Source of the DNA: Paracamarosporium sp. OC-R06-R3
Lineage: Eukaryota > Ascomycota > Dothideomycetes > Pleosporales > Didymosphaeriaceae
Length of the DNA stretch: 64,000 nucleotides
Reading direction: 5' to 3'
Assembly: GCA_019828545.1 (NCBI GenBank)
Contig: JACVRA010000153.1
Coordinates: 310,001-374,000, forward strand
The translations under genes and the position numbers were made by a program. A model generated the notes under the pieces. That model ran no database searches. It was given only the letters and a program-made list of their open reading frames with translations, and was not told the DNA's origin. This document shows, piece by piece, positions 36,476 to 46,944 of this stretch. Each line of letters begins with the position of its first letter. Positions within the stretch are counted from its first letter, which is position 1.

Positions 36476-37494
36476 ATGTCGCGTGCTATACCCTCTTTGT
36501 GGCTCACTATCCTCGCCCTGTACTCTTTTTGGATATCGTTGGCGCACGCGGTGTCCGGGCAGGAACCTTTGAAGGGTGCTACAGAGAGCAGAGGGTACAA
36601 TCTTGGAGAACCAATCCCAGTCAGTTGTTTGAACAGGACAGTGTATGTTTGCGAAAACACCTGTGAAAGAGGGGTGCAGCACGACAGAAAGCATGAATGA
36701 GCAGCTAACGTCCCACCAGCGAAACAGGCGAACACATCACCGACGCGTCCGGCCAACTTCAATACATCCCCTTTCCCACATGCAACGAAACTGGGCGGCC
36801 CCTCGAGCTCTTCTTCGGCGTCGAACAGTCGCTCAATTGTACCCTCGATTACATCTCCGACCCCTTTTTCCACCTCCTCGAATTCTACATCCATAACGAT
36901 GCACCGCTGAGTTGTCGTATCCCGAGCAAACCGCTACCACCGTCCGTTCTCGAGCAAGACTACAGAAGTGCGGATGAGAGCACGCAGGAGGGGGCCTTGG
37001 GCAGTCAGAGTAGTCTATATACGCCGCTTATCGTTGCGTTGAGTGGGACATTGCAATTGAGCCACCTCCACGTGGGCAACGATTTGAATCTTTTGGTGCA
37101 TGCGAAGCCGAAGAGCGAGGAAGTGGGGACGATTGACGCGGCGACGGCATACAGCATTGCGAGCCATACTCGAAACGCGAGGGTCACCATTGGGGATAGC
37201 TTGAGTTTACATTTCTCAGTCCGGTGGTACCCGAGTACGACGTTGCCGCCTGGGTGGAGTGGATATGGTGGGCATTTGTATAAGTCGACTTTCCTGTATT
37301 GCATACTGAGTGCGGGGGCGAGTGCGGCGATTTGCGTTGCGTATTTCAGAGGTGTGGAGCTACCGAGGAGGCTGAAGCGATATGCGACGGATAGGGTTGG
37401 GAGGGGTGGAGGATATGGGCTGCCGGTTGCGAATGGGAGGAGTAACGGATATGGAGGGTATGGATACGGGATTGGAACTGGGAAAAAGGACTAG
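36476..37494 (+). CDS. Orphan type I membrane glycoprotein of the secretory pathway
   Basis: Exons 36476-36642 and 36720-37494 give 313 aa. An N-terminal signal peptide (LWLTILALYSFWISLAHA) precedes a lumenal domain with several N-glycosylation sequons (NRT, NET, NCT) and at least four cysteines in a CLNRT...TCNETG...NCTL...SCRI arrangement. A single hydrophobic segment (FLYCILSAGASAAICVAYF, about residue 265) is followed by basic residues and a Gly/Tyr-rich cytosolic tail ending GKKD. The 77-nt intron uses GTATGT, a CTAAC branch and CACCAG. I believe the pattern VSCLNRT...GEHI...LQYIPFPTCNETGRPLEL recurs in uncharacterised ascomycete proteins. Function unknown; topology is inferred. Confidence 0.75.
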
Positions 37495-37772
37495 GGGAGA
37501 GGAGAAGAACGGCCATATCTGGTATCGTACACACGTATGCTTGGACGTAGAATCGCAATATCGGTTCAAAAATGGGGAACGCACGAAGAAAACGGATGAT
37601 ATATAGGGTGAATTTTGTACAATTGAGGTTTCCACCTTTCTATATGCCAAACAATGATCTACACCAGATACATCAATTATTGTACAGAATATGTACGCCG
37701 ACCCTGCATCTACAATCACAGGACTCGACCGTACAAAATAGCTCCTTTTTCAATGGTATCATGCCCTGTTGA

Positions 37773-38534
37773 TTACCATCCTTTCCGCGTCAACTCACTC
37801 ACACGGGCCGTCACATCCCGGAAGCCCTTCTTGAACCTCGCCCTCCACCGCTCACTCTTTAGCCTCTTCCTCTTCAACCCGGGACGCTCGTGGAACCTCT
37901 GCTTCATGAAGTCCGCCCGCACCTTGTTTCTCGCCATCAAGCTCCCAAGCATGTTGATACCTCGCACCAAGTCGCGACCCGTTTCCGGCTTCAAGTCGAC
38001 GGTGCGACCATACGCAGGGTTCAACCGCGGATAGTTCTGTTTCTCCGGCTCGGCCGATGTGACAGCGGAGGGCTGATTCGGCAGATTAATGGGGAGACCA
38101 TCCATGCTCATGCTCTCGAAATCAAGGCCGCGCCTCTGGTACGCCTGGCCTGGCCTGGCATTGCTGAAGTTGCTGCCGAACACATTGCGGGCTCTTTCGG
38201 CTGCTTGCTCTTTGGATGCGGGTGTGTACGGCGACTGCGATCGACGAGAGAAGGCCGGCATAGAGCTAAACAGACTGTCGATGGCCTCGCTGGTCTGCTT
38301 GGCGCTCGTTGGTTCCTGGGTCTGGGGAGAGGAATTGGACTTCGAGGGCTTGTAGGTTTCGCTTGCGCGGTCGTCTTTACGCTGTGGTTGTGCGGCTTGG
38401 TTGGTGTTCGAGTTTGATATCGTGCGATGTGTGCTCCATGCCGGTGCCGCAGCTCGTCGAAAGTTGTGAGCGAGGGAGATGCGCGATAGTGAAGTCGGTC
38501 GGAGCAGGAGCTCGCCGAGCGAGCGGGAGCCCAT
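37773..38534 (-). CDS. MRP21: Mitochondrial small-subunit ribosomal protein bS21m
   Basis: A single exon of 253 aa. The C-terminal 70 residues match bacterial/mitochondrial S21: GRDLVRGINMLGSLMARNKV and RADFMKQRFHERPGLKRKRL, with the expected dense Lys/Arg. The N-terminal 40 residues are Arg/Ser/Leu-rich without acids, as in a mitochondrial presequence. The middle is a Ser/Gln-rich linker typical of the fungal protein. It is a component of the mitochondrial 37S subunit (family knowledge). The start MGSRSLGELLLRP is the only ATG before the presequence. Divergent from the RRM-PWI gene, 298 bp between starts. Confidence 0.9.
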   Translation of the reverse strand: MGSRSLGELLLRPTSLSRISLAHNFRRAAAPAWSTHRTISNSNTNQAAQPQRKDDRASETYKPSKSNSSPQTQEPTSAKQTSEAIDSLFSSMPAFSRRSQSPYTPASKEQAAERARNVFGSNFSNARPGQAYQRRGLDFESMSMDGLPINLPNQPSAVTSAEPEKQNYPRLNPAYGRTVDLKPETGRDLVRGINMLGSLMARNKVRADFMKQRFHERPGLKRKRLKSERWRARFKKGFRDVTARVSELTRKGW

Positions 38535-38832
38535 GGTGGATATCTTCCGGTCTTATGGGCAGTTAGACAGGAAAAAATACATAATTCACCCAAGCACGGA
38601 AAAGTAAGGGAGACGGATGGTGATGGAGTTGATTCGTCGCGCTTTCCAAATTCGCCGGCTGTTCCTCGGCAGGGTTGCTCTTGGCAATCGCGCGGGTGGA
38701 GCTTGCCGTTTACAGATTTGCTGCCTTCGTACCTTTTCACCCGCTGCGCGCATGCTTGTCCACTCACTGATACATTCCTTCGAACAACTCGATTGCACGT
38801 CTTGACTATAAGACTGCGCGCGTCAACCCGAA
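38535..38832. promoter_or_regulatory. Short bidirectional promoter, MRP21 / RRM-PWI factor
   Basis: A 298-bp spacer between two divergent start codons. No distinct element is claimed. Confidence 0.45.
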
Positions 38833-41188
38833 ATGTATAACAACTACGGTGGTAGGGTTTTTACCCATTGCAGTTGGGTCGCCGTTCACTGTAGTTACAG
38901 GTTACAATCGTCCTCCCGGCTATGGAGCACCTCCAGGCATGGCAGCGCCACCGGGAATGGGTAAGTTCTTGAATCGCAAGAATGCGATCGCGCTCAAGTA
39001 ATCATATGCTGAGAATATCGTATAGGCCCTCCTGGCGGTGCCGCAGCACCTCCCGGCGTAGCACCACCTGGCGTCCAGTTCAATGGCCCTCCTCAGCTCG
39101 GCGGACCGCGCCCGCTGCCTCCTAATTTCCAGCCGCCCGCCGGCATGCCGAACATCAACTTCAGCGCACCTGTCATCCGCCTAGGAACCTCTGGGTCGCA
39201 ACGCGGCAGCAACCTGGATGGCCTTGCTGGCCGGCGCGATGGCGGAACTCCTCTTGCGCGACGCGGGCTGGGAATGGACGATCGAGATTCCAGACGCGAC
39301 GACGCGAGACCTTTACATCCTCCTACACGCGAAGAGATTGCGCGCACAATCTTCGTTGGCAACATTCCGGCTGCCCTCGGCGACGCGGGTATCGAAAGGA
39401 TCTTGGAAACGGCAGGCACTTTCACGAGGTTCACGCGCGCAAAGGATGCGAATGACAAGATACAAACATTTGGCTTTGCCGAATACGGCGATGCACAGAG
39501 CTTGCGAACAGCTACGGAGCTCTTCAAAGATATCCAAGTTCCAACGAAGCGACAAGTACCTGGTGAAAAGAAGGATCGAGAGGAGGTCGAAAAAACCAAG
39601 TTGCAGATCGTGATCGACGACGCATCGGTCAAGTACGCTGAGGATTGGACGAAGAACGAAGACGAAGAGCAGATGCAATTCCGCCTGGACACCGCTAAAG
39701 AGGCCTTGGATTCTGTCATTGCGTCGCTGTTCAACCCGCCGGATGTTCCGCAAACAGATCTTGCTGGGGACACGATGATGATGGATGCACACGGACAGAA
39801 CGAAGACAATCCTGATATCGTTCAAATCGACATCACGGCTAGTGGGGAAGATGATCTCTCAGACATTCCAGCTGAGATGCGCGAGACAGTGGCAGCTGAA
39901 ATTGCCGCCTTCCGTGATCGCTCGAACCAGCGTGATCTAGAGCGGCTACGCAAAGAAGAGGAAGTCGCAAACGAATCACGTGGTGGGGTTGCTGGAGGTG
40001 CCAACGGCGTCCCTGTTGGGCCACGTGCTGATAGAGGTGTTCAGGGCGCCCCTAGTGGGCCAAAGGGCTCACAATTTCCCCGGGATTATCAGGGCAATGT
40101 GAAGTTTGTCAATGGCGAAGCAATGATCAACGGCAGCTTCATCAATCGTGAAGATGACGATGATAGCGCGAGTGACTCCGAGCTTGAAGAGCGGCGCAAG
40201 AAGAAGCGCAATGCGGAGCTGGATACCGCCTATGAAAGGGAGCTCAGTCGTTGGCTCAAGCAAGAAGGCCGCAGTGTTTCGTCACTTGAGCGGACACACA
40301 ATGCTATGAAAAACAAGGAAGCTGAAGAGCAAAAGGCTCGGGAAGCTGCTGCAGCCTATCTTAAGAATTTTGACGATGATGAGGAAGAGGCACGCAGAAG
40401 TCACATTTACTACCGCGATCATGGTGCGTACATGCGAGAACGACAAAGGTTCCGTGAACGGGAAGAGAGGGAAGATGCCATCGATAGAGAGCAAGAGGAG
40501 GGTGAAATGGCTACGAGGCAGAAACAGAAAGCCGATGCACGCGACCAGGCCGATGCCTTCCTCAATGAACAGGCGGAGGAGATGCTTCGCGCCCAGACAA
40601 CTCGTGAGCCAGAGAGAGGTTTCAAGATTTCTCTCGGTGCGGCAGCAAAGAAGCTCGACCAGAAGTCCGCTCACCGTCGTACTGCTGCCGATGTCGAGAA
40701 CTTGCTCGAAGACGAGGAGACCGGCGATCCAGCCGACACCAAGAAGCGAACCCTTATCCCCATCAATTTTGACGCAGCAGTCCGTGCCAATCTCACTCAA
40801 GAAGAAGTCGAGGACGCGCAAAAACAGCTCGCTCGCGATATTCCGGCCGACAAAGATGGCCTTTGGAAATGGCCTCTTTCTTGGGAGCATCTACCTGACA
40901 AGAACATCGACGAGGATATCAAGAAGTGGGCTGCGAACAAGGTGCTTGACTTGCTTGGTGTTCAGGAAGACATGATTGTGGATACCATTGTGGACCACCT
41001 GAGGAGTCATGGTAGTGCCGAGGCTTTAGTGGATAACCTCGAGCCGGTCAGTATACCTGCTCTCTATGAAAGTGACATTCTTCTAACTGTTCGTGCAGGT
41101 CCTCGAAGACGAAGCCGAAAGCCTGGTCAAGAGGCTCTGGCGTATGGTGATCTACTACAGCGAGACGGAGAAGAGGGGTATCAAATAA
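38833..41188 (+). CDS. RRM and PWI domain splicing factor (RBM25/Snu71-like)
   Basis: Exons 38833-38851, 38901-38960, 39026-41046 and 41099-41188 give 729 aa. RBM25 and yeast Snu71 are U1 snRNP-associated factors in 5' splice-site choice (family knowledge). The N-terminus is Pro/Gly/Ala-rich (GYNRPPGYGAPPGMAAPPGM). A single RRM (TIFVGNIPAALGD...FGFAEYGDA) is near residues 125-195. A long charged region with Arg/Glu helices (REREEREDAIDREQEEGEMA) follows, and the C-terminus is a PWI domain (KKWAANKVLDLLGVQEDMIV) that is completed only by the last small exon (VLEDEAESLVKRLWRMVIYY). Reading on without the last intron gives a wrong tail. Intron 1 follows only 19 coding bases, so the start rests on frame continuity. 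Confidence 0.9.
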
Positions 41189-42134
41189 GCGCTGAGTGCT
41201 CCATCTTTGCGTTGCCTAAAGGAGTTGGATTTTTTTTTCACGCCTGCCTAGGTCAATGCCGTATGCAAGTACAGCGCTCGGACAATGATCTGCGGACTCT
41301 TTGTGAGCAGTTTCGCCACATATCCACGTTACGCAGAGGGCCAAGAGCAGTGAGTATGGCGAAAGGGCGTTCCTCACGGAGATATTGATTGGGCGCAGCT
41401 TCTCTGGATCTTCTTTACCGCCATAGTGTATTGTACAGTGTAGCCAGTATTTGGTGGCTTGGAAGGGGCTTTTGGGCATTAGGTCTGTTCCTTTCTGCGG
41501 AAATACACTAACTGTCAGAGTCCTTTTGCGATCCAGACCAAGAATAAGACCAAAACAGATACCCGTGCATGATGTGGTACGTATGTGTTGAGGTCGTAGT
41601 AGTCCTAACTACGTGATTGATCAGTGCCCCGCAACAACCCTCAGTACTACCAAACACATATTGAGTCAGGCGGACAAGATCTAGACCTAAGGCCAGTGCA
41701 GTAGAACAAGCTTTGCGGCTCCAATTGGTAATATGCGTTCCCCGGCTTTCGTAAAAGGCTAGACAGGCACCCCCACCAACTGCGGCATATACTCACGTGC
41801 GGAGGCGGGCCTAGAGTAAACTGGAACTATAGCCGCCAACCGGCCCTTCAGTTGCCGAGCAGTGGGCACCTGTTTCCCTCGGAACGCAATTCTCCACCTA
41901 TCACAAGCATAGCGCGGGGCACTGCTTCTGGACGCGCGGGCTGCGCGGGCGCGTTGAGGGGCAATTGGAGGACCGACTTGACGTATATAGACGCCCTGCT
42001 TGAAACATTTGTTAACTGCTGAATTGATTTCTCCGTGTCTCATTTTCTTCTTCTTTTCCGCCTGAGCTGCGTTTGTCTCCTTCGATCCGTCCTTTGTGCA
42101 AAAACATACTTAGCTATTATACACATATTACAGT
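41189..42134. other. Intergenic, between plus-strand genes
   Basis: About 950 bp with no supported gene; the last part is the promoter of the fuconate dehydratase-like gene. A minus-strand frame at 41759-42043 overlaps this promoter and has no family traits. Confidence 0.5.
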
Positions 42135-43998
42135 ATGGTTACCATCACAGGCGTTGAGACGAGGGATGTGCGGTTTCCCGTAAGTTGGACTCACCAATTA
42201 CTACTGTGTAGGAGAGTGGATGAGCTAAAGACCGCAGACATCCCTTGACAAGACGGGTTCAGATGCTATGAATGCGGCGGGTGACTACTCTGCTGCATAT
42301 GCCATCTTGAAGACGGATTCCGAGCACCAAGGTCATGGAATGGTATGTTAATAACATATGTTTCATATTTTGAAGTATCAGCATTCTTCTCATGTTGTCC
42401 CCTCGTCGATCGACGGAGTCGAACGTTGAATTCCTGCCTCTGTCTTCGAGCATGTGCAGTCTCCCTGCATACACCTTCATATACTCTTCATCTGAATTTC
42501 TCCGCACACAGCGTATTTTGTACCTTGCTGAAAAGCTCGTCGTAACGACGAGCATGAGTTTGGGAAATCCAAAACAGTTGTGCTAATTCTCTTCCAGACC
42601 TTCACAATAGGCCGCGGCAACGAAATCGTCTGCGCCGCCATCGAACATCTTGCAGACCGCATAAAGGGCCGCACCCTCGACTCGCTTGTAGAAAACTGGG
42701 GAAAGACATGGCGCCATCTTGTGAGTGAAATACATTCCAGTTCAATGATACCCATACTGACAAAATCGCACCAGGTCAACGACTCCCAACTCCGCTGGAT
42801 CGGCCCCGAAAAGGGCGTCATCCACCTCGCCCTCGGTGCCGTCGTAAACGCCATCTGGGATCTGTGGGCAAAGACGCTGAACAAGCCCGTCTGGCGCATC
42901 GTCGCGGACATGACATCCCAGCAGATCGTCGACCTGATCGATTTCCGATACATCACTGATGCGCTCACACCCGAGGAGGCACTCGAGATTTTGACCAAGG
43001 CAGAAGCCGGGAAGGAGGGTCGTCTGCAGGAGGCTTTGGAGAGCAAGGCCGTCCCTGCGTACACCACTTCCGCCGGCTGGCTCGGCTACGGCCAGGACAA
43101 GATGAGGGGTCTCCTTCGTGAAACGCTCGATAAGGGCTACAGGCACTTCAAGCTTAAGGTGGGAGGCGATGTTGCGGAGGACCGTACACGGTTGGGCATA
43201 GCGAGAGAGATTATTGGGTTCGACAAGGGGAACGTGCTCATGGTGGATGCAAACCAAGTGTGGAGCGTGCCCGAGGCGATCGAGTACATGAAGCAGCTGG
43301 CGGAGTTCAAGCCATGGTTCATTGAGGAGCCAACGAGCCCTGATGATGGTATGTCCCTACATTCATTTAAGTTAAATTTCTTGAGAGACGGATCGAGAAA
43401 GTGGTTGCAGAATCCGGCGGAGAATGCTGTAGCTAACGGGTGCATAGTGCTCGGGCACAAGGCCGTCAGGGACGCGTTGAAGCCGTACGGAATTGGCGTT
43501 GCAACGGGCGAGATGTGCCAGAACCGCGTCATGTTCAAGCAATTCCTCGCCGCGGGTGCCATCGACGTATGTCAGATTGACGCGTGCCGTCTCGGTGGTG
43601 TAAACGAGGTCATCGCTGTTTTGTTGATGGCTGCCAAGGTAAGTATTCTAGCATCTTTACTAACTGCAATGTATACTAAACAATATCAGTTCAACGTCCC
43701 CATCGTACCTCATAGCGGTGGTGTCGGTCTACCCGAATACACACAGCATCTCTCGACCATCGATTACATCTGCGTTTCCGCGAAGAAGTCCGTTCTTGAA
43801 TACGTCGACCACCTGCACGAGCACTTCCACCATCCGTCGGAAATCAGGGATGGATACTATGTCACTCCCATGAGCCCAGGATACAGTGTTGAGATGAAGC
43901 CTGAGAGCATGGACAGGTATTCGTACCCTGGAAAGGAGGGAGTGAGCTGGTGGAAGAGCGAAGAGGCAAGGCCCATTCTGGAGGGTGAGAAGATCTAG
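42135..43998 (+). CDS. L-fuconate dehydratase-like enzyme (enolase superfamily)
   Basis: Six exons: 42135-42179, 42238-42342, 42598-42720, 42775-43348, 43448-43638 and 43690-43998, giving 448 aa, the normal family size. The mandelate-racemase-like fold uses a metal ion and Lys/His bases. Visible are HFKLKVG (KxK bases), VDANQVW (metal Asp), FIEEP (metal Glu), VATGEMCQNR (metal Glu), IDACRLGG (Asp) and VPHSGGVG (His). This order fits fuconate dehydratase and human ENOSF1, so a sugar-acid dehydratase role is likely; the true substrate is unknown. Introns 3, 4 and 5 (54, 99, 51 nt) are all stop-free multiples of three, and intron 2 is unusually long at 255 nt. Probably cytosolic or mitochondrial. 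Confidence 0.92.
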
Positions 43999-44104
43999 AG
44001 TGTAGTGATATCCAAGAGTAGGAGAATGTAAAAATCAATTATGAATTGCATTGATCAATAGGACTATCCGCATCCACTAACCTTCAGGCCTATCCATGTA
44101 CCAG

Positions 44105-45443
44105 CTAGCTTTCGGAGCCCATGATCCATTGCACCCGACTAGGGCGATGCGGCTGGGGTTGAGACGGTGCGGACGATAGCACAGAAGAGAAGCTAGGACT
44201 CGGTGCTTTGGAAGGAGCGTTGGATGGAACATTTGAAGGTGCATTGGACGAGGCATGGAAACATTGGCCATGAGTCGACATCGCTAGGTCCGACATGCTG
44301 TTAAATGCACGTGCATGTTGAGCTTGCGCAGTAGCAGGAAGCCAGCCACTGCTTGTGATTCCCTCTCGGTCCATCAAACGCTGCATAATGTCTTCCTGGA
44401 TAACCAACAGGTGTTCCAATGCAGCCAACCGTGTATCTTCCTTGGCAGAGCAACAGTGGACGTACGAGCGACCACTAGGATTGTGTTCGACGATGGCGGC
44501 GGCAATCTTGCGAGAAGAGGTATTCCCGAAAGTGACGACGTCTAAAGAACGAGCAGCTCCGTAAATAGCCCTAGCATTTGCTACAAAATGGTCAGTATAA
44601 CTCCATTCAACGGTGATGAGTGATAACGCACCTAGGACTCTTGTTTTCGAGCTCTCCAACGAGTCCTCCGAGGCTGTTTCTTGCATTCGGTGAATCAGTT
44701 GGCTCGCTGTCCGCTCCAGTTTGAGGCTCTCGTACGAGCTCTTGCTGTTCTTCATGTCCTTGAACGTCTCGATCATGTTCTGTTGCGCTGAGCCCTTCAC
44801 TACCCGTAACGATCACCTTAAATTGCGTCTTCTTGTTTGAAGGCTCCCAATGCTTCCAACCAGTAAGTCTCCAAGCGAAACGTTTTAGTTCGTCTCGCCA
44901 AGTTTTCTTCAACGTTCTCGGACAAAAGCGCTGACGTTTCAATTTGTGTTCTTTGCGTCTGCGTTCCTTCCTGCGAAACTTTTCCTTGCGCTGCCACTCG
45001 AGATAGGGCTTCACAAGGTCGTATTCCTGCCTTAGGTGTTTCCACCAAGGCTGATGATAGTCCCAAGGATGTGTAGGGAAGAGAAGGGCAGGGTCGACGC
45101 CACAATGATGGCAGCGCGTATTACTATACAGTCCGACTGAGGCAGGAATACTATGTACCGTGCTGTGAGAATGTACAGGAGGATGGTCGTAAGGATGCCA
45201 GTGTCGAGAAAACGTGGCAGAAGATCGTAGGGCGTATAAACCAATATCAGGTTGGCGTAGCGAAATAGGGGGTGAAAGGAGCGGTCTAGGGTCGGATTCT
45301 GAGGGGATAGTGGAAAGGTGGGCGGCTAGATGTGGGGATAATGCCGACTTCTGAGAGCGAGGGGAAGCCACGCTTGAGACGCTTCTTGTCGACGCGTGCC
45401 GCGAAAGAGAATCCCTCGATTGTCGGGGCGATCGATGGTCCAT
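44105..45443 (-). CDS. Orphan CxxC protein with basic helical region, two exons
   Basis: Exons 45443-44632 and 44570-44105 give 425 aa; the phase-2 join (GTGCGT ... CTGAC ... GCTAG) restores Arg. I do not recognise the family. The N-terminus is Ser/Arg-rich and probably disordered. A single CHHCG motif near residue 110 sits beside HPWDYHQPWWKHLRQEYDLV. A very basic helical stretch follows (EWQRKEKFRRKERRRKEHKL), which could bind nucleic acid or act as a nuclear signal. Exon 2 ends with a four-unit NAPS-like repeat. No membrane segment or signal peptide. The start MDHRSPRQSRDS is the first ATG. Nuclear location is a guess. Confidence 0.65.
44204..44251 (-). repeat. Four imperfect 12-bp repeats coding N-A/V-P-S units
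   Basis: Four tandem 12-nt units in the 3' part of the orphan CxxC gene encode NAPS, NVPS, NAPS and KAPS. They keep frame and look like a slippage-generated Pro/Ser linker. Confidence 0.6.
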
Positions 45444-46944
45444 TGCTCTGTTTGTTGGGGGCGGTGGCCCGCAAAGAGTGGTATGGACGCAATGGTGATA
45501 GCGATGCCGGAGCTGAGAACGTGCGACGATATCTGAGGCGGGTGCCCCAGCTATAGGGTGAAAGAGTTGGCATCATATGACCGTTCTTTCTATGAGATTC
45601 ACGGCTGTCATGTGTTGCGGAAGGCACGCACGTCACCACCTAGCCCGCCCGCTCCTTCTGTCTGTATCTTTCACTGACTGGACGTCAACAACAACGCACA
45701 TTCCCCATTCTATTATCAGAACATACGACTATACTCCCTCAGTCTTTTGCAAGTATATAAACGTTCAGTTTCAAAGATCTATCAGCAATCGACTCATCGA
45801 GTGGCGCACCAGGATAGGGCCTAAGATTCCGCAGACCAACAACCTGGGTAAAACGAGGACGTGAGTTCGAACCTGCTGGTGGTCGGGCGAGATGTGGTCT
45901 GCCTGCAATCCCACCCTCCAAAAAAACATTGGCAAAGCCTCTAAGTTTCATACAAAGCGTATGTTTTTGCCACTTTTCATAGTGTTGCTTTCCCGCACCA
46001 TCCTGCCTTTTTATGCCTATCCATACATGTATATGTTTGGGTTTTTTATCTAGACAGAAATCAGTGTAAGTAAGTTTTAAATGTGATTTAAAGTTGCAAG
46101 GCTTCCTCCTTGTACACGGTTTTGTCTTTCGCATTCCGGCAAAATGACCCCTTGAGAAAGGTATGTCATGGTCCCACAACTCAACCGATATCCATGATAG
46201 AACTGAACTGACTACCATATCTTTAAATCTTCGTCCAACTTCAAGAACCCACCTTAGGATCGCCAGCCATACCTACGACATCGTCGGCTCCCTGTTACTC
46301 TTCCAAATTCAACCTCGCCAGTCAAAATATACTCTCTATACACGCCCACATTTTTTCGTGCCGCTGGTATTGCGGTCTCCACACTAATATATGTTTCGCT
46401 ATTTATTCTACTACCGCTTTGCAACATGTTTCTACGTCTACTAACGTCTGGCTTGTTGTACTCTTGGGTGCGATAGGGGGCGTCGTGGCACCATGGGTTT
46501 GCTATCGATTCTTATGGTACCGAAATGTAAGGGCGCTGAGATGACGGGCTGTAAAAAAGCTTGGTGGTCCTGTAGGATACACAGCACTCTGCTTTGAAGA
46601 TGACGATGGTTGTCAGAATACATGACCAGCGATCACGGAGGGAGGTATAAAAGCATGTGAGCCATGAACCATTTTTCCATTATTCAAAGGCATTACCAAT
46701 ACTACATAACGTCGTTCCCTGCTACTGCCACAGCAGCCTCACCACTCGACAATCGTCGAGTCAACGACAACATTTCCCACCCTCTTTCCCTCCCCACATC
46801 ATACAGAAGCCGCCATAGCAGCACATGCAAAGCACGCACATATACAAATTCCATCACCGAGGTATCAATCAGCCGACCAACGCCAATGCTCATGAAATCG
46901 TGAAAACAAAACATTACAAACCTTTTCGTCGCCAGAGCGCGACC
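45444..46944. other. Intergenic, orphan CxxC gene to chitin synthase
   Basis: About 1.5 kb with no convincing gene. A 159-codon minus-strand frame (45739-46218) is low in coding character. A GTTCGAAC palindrome near 45849 resembles a tRNA B box but has no tRNA around it. Confidence 0.5.

Noticed and set aside
41047..41388. Alternative C-terminus of the RRM-PWI protein
   Set aside because: It is intron read-through; splicing 41047-41098 completes the PWI domain and stops at 41188.
45840..45875. Possible tRNA, because GAGTTCGAACC resembles a B box
   Set aside because: The flanking bases cannot form a T stem or acceptor stem on either strand, and no A box lies at the right distance. The palindrome alone is a chance match.
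45739..46218. 159-codon minus-strand frame as a gene
   Set aside because: Composition is not protein-like, it spans AT-rich intergenic sequence, and it has no motif or promoter context.
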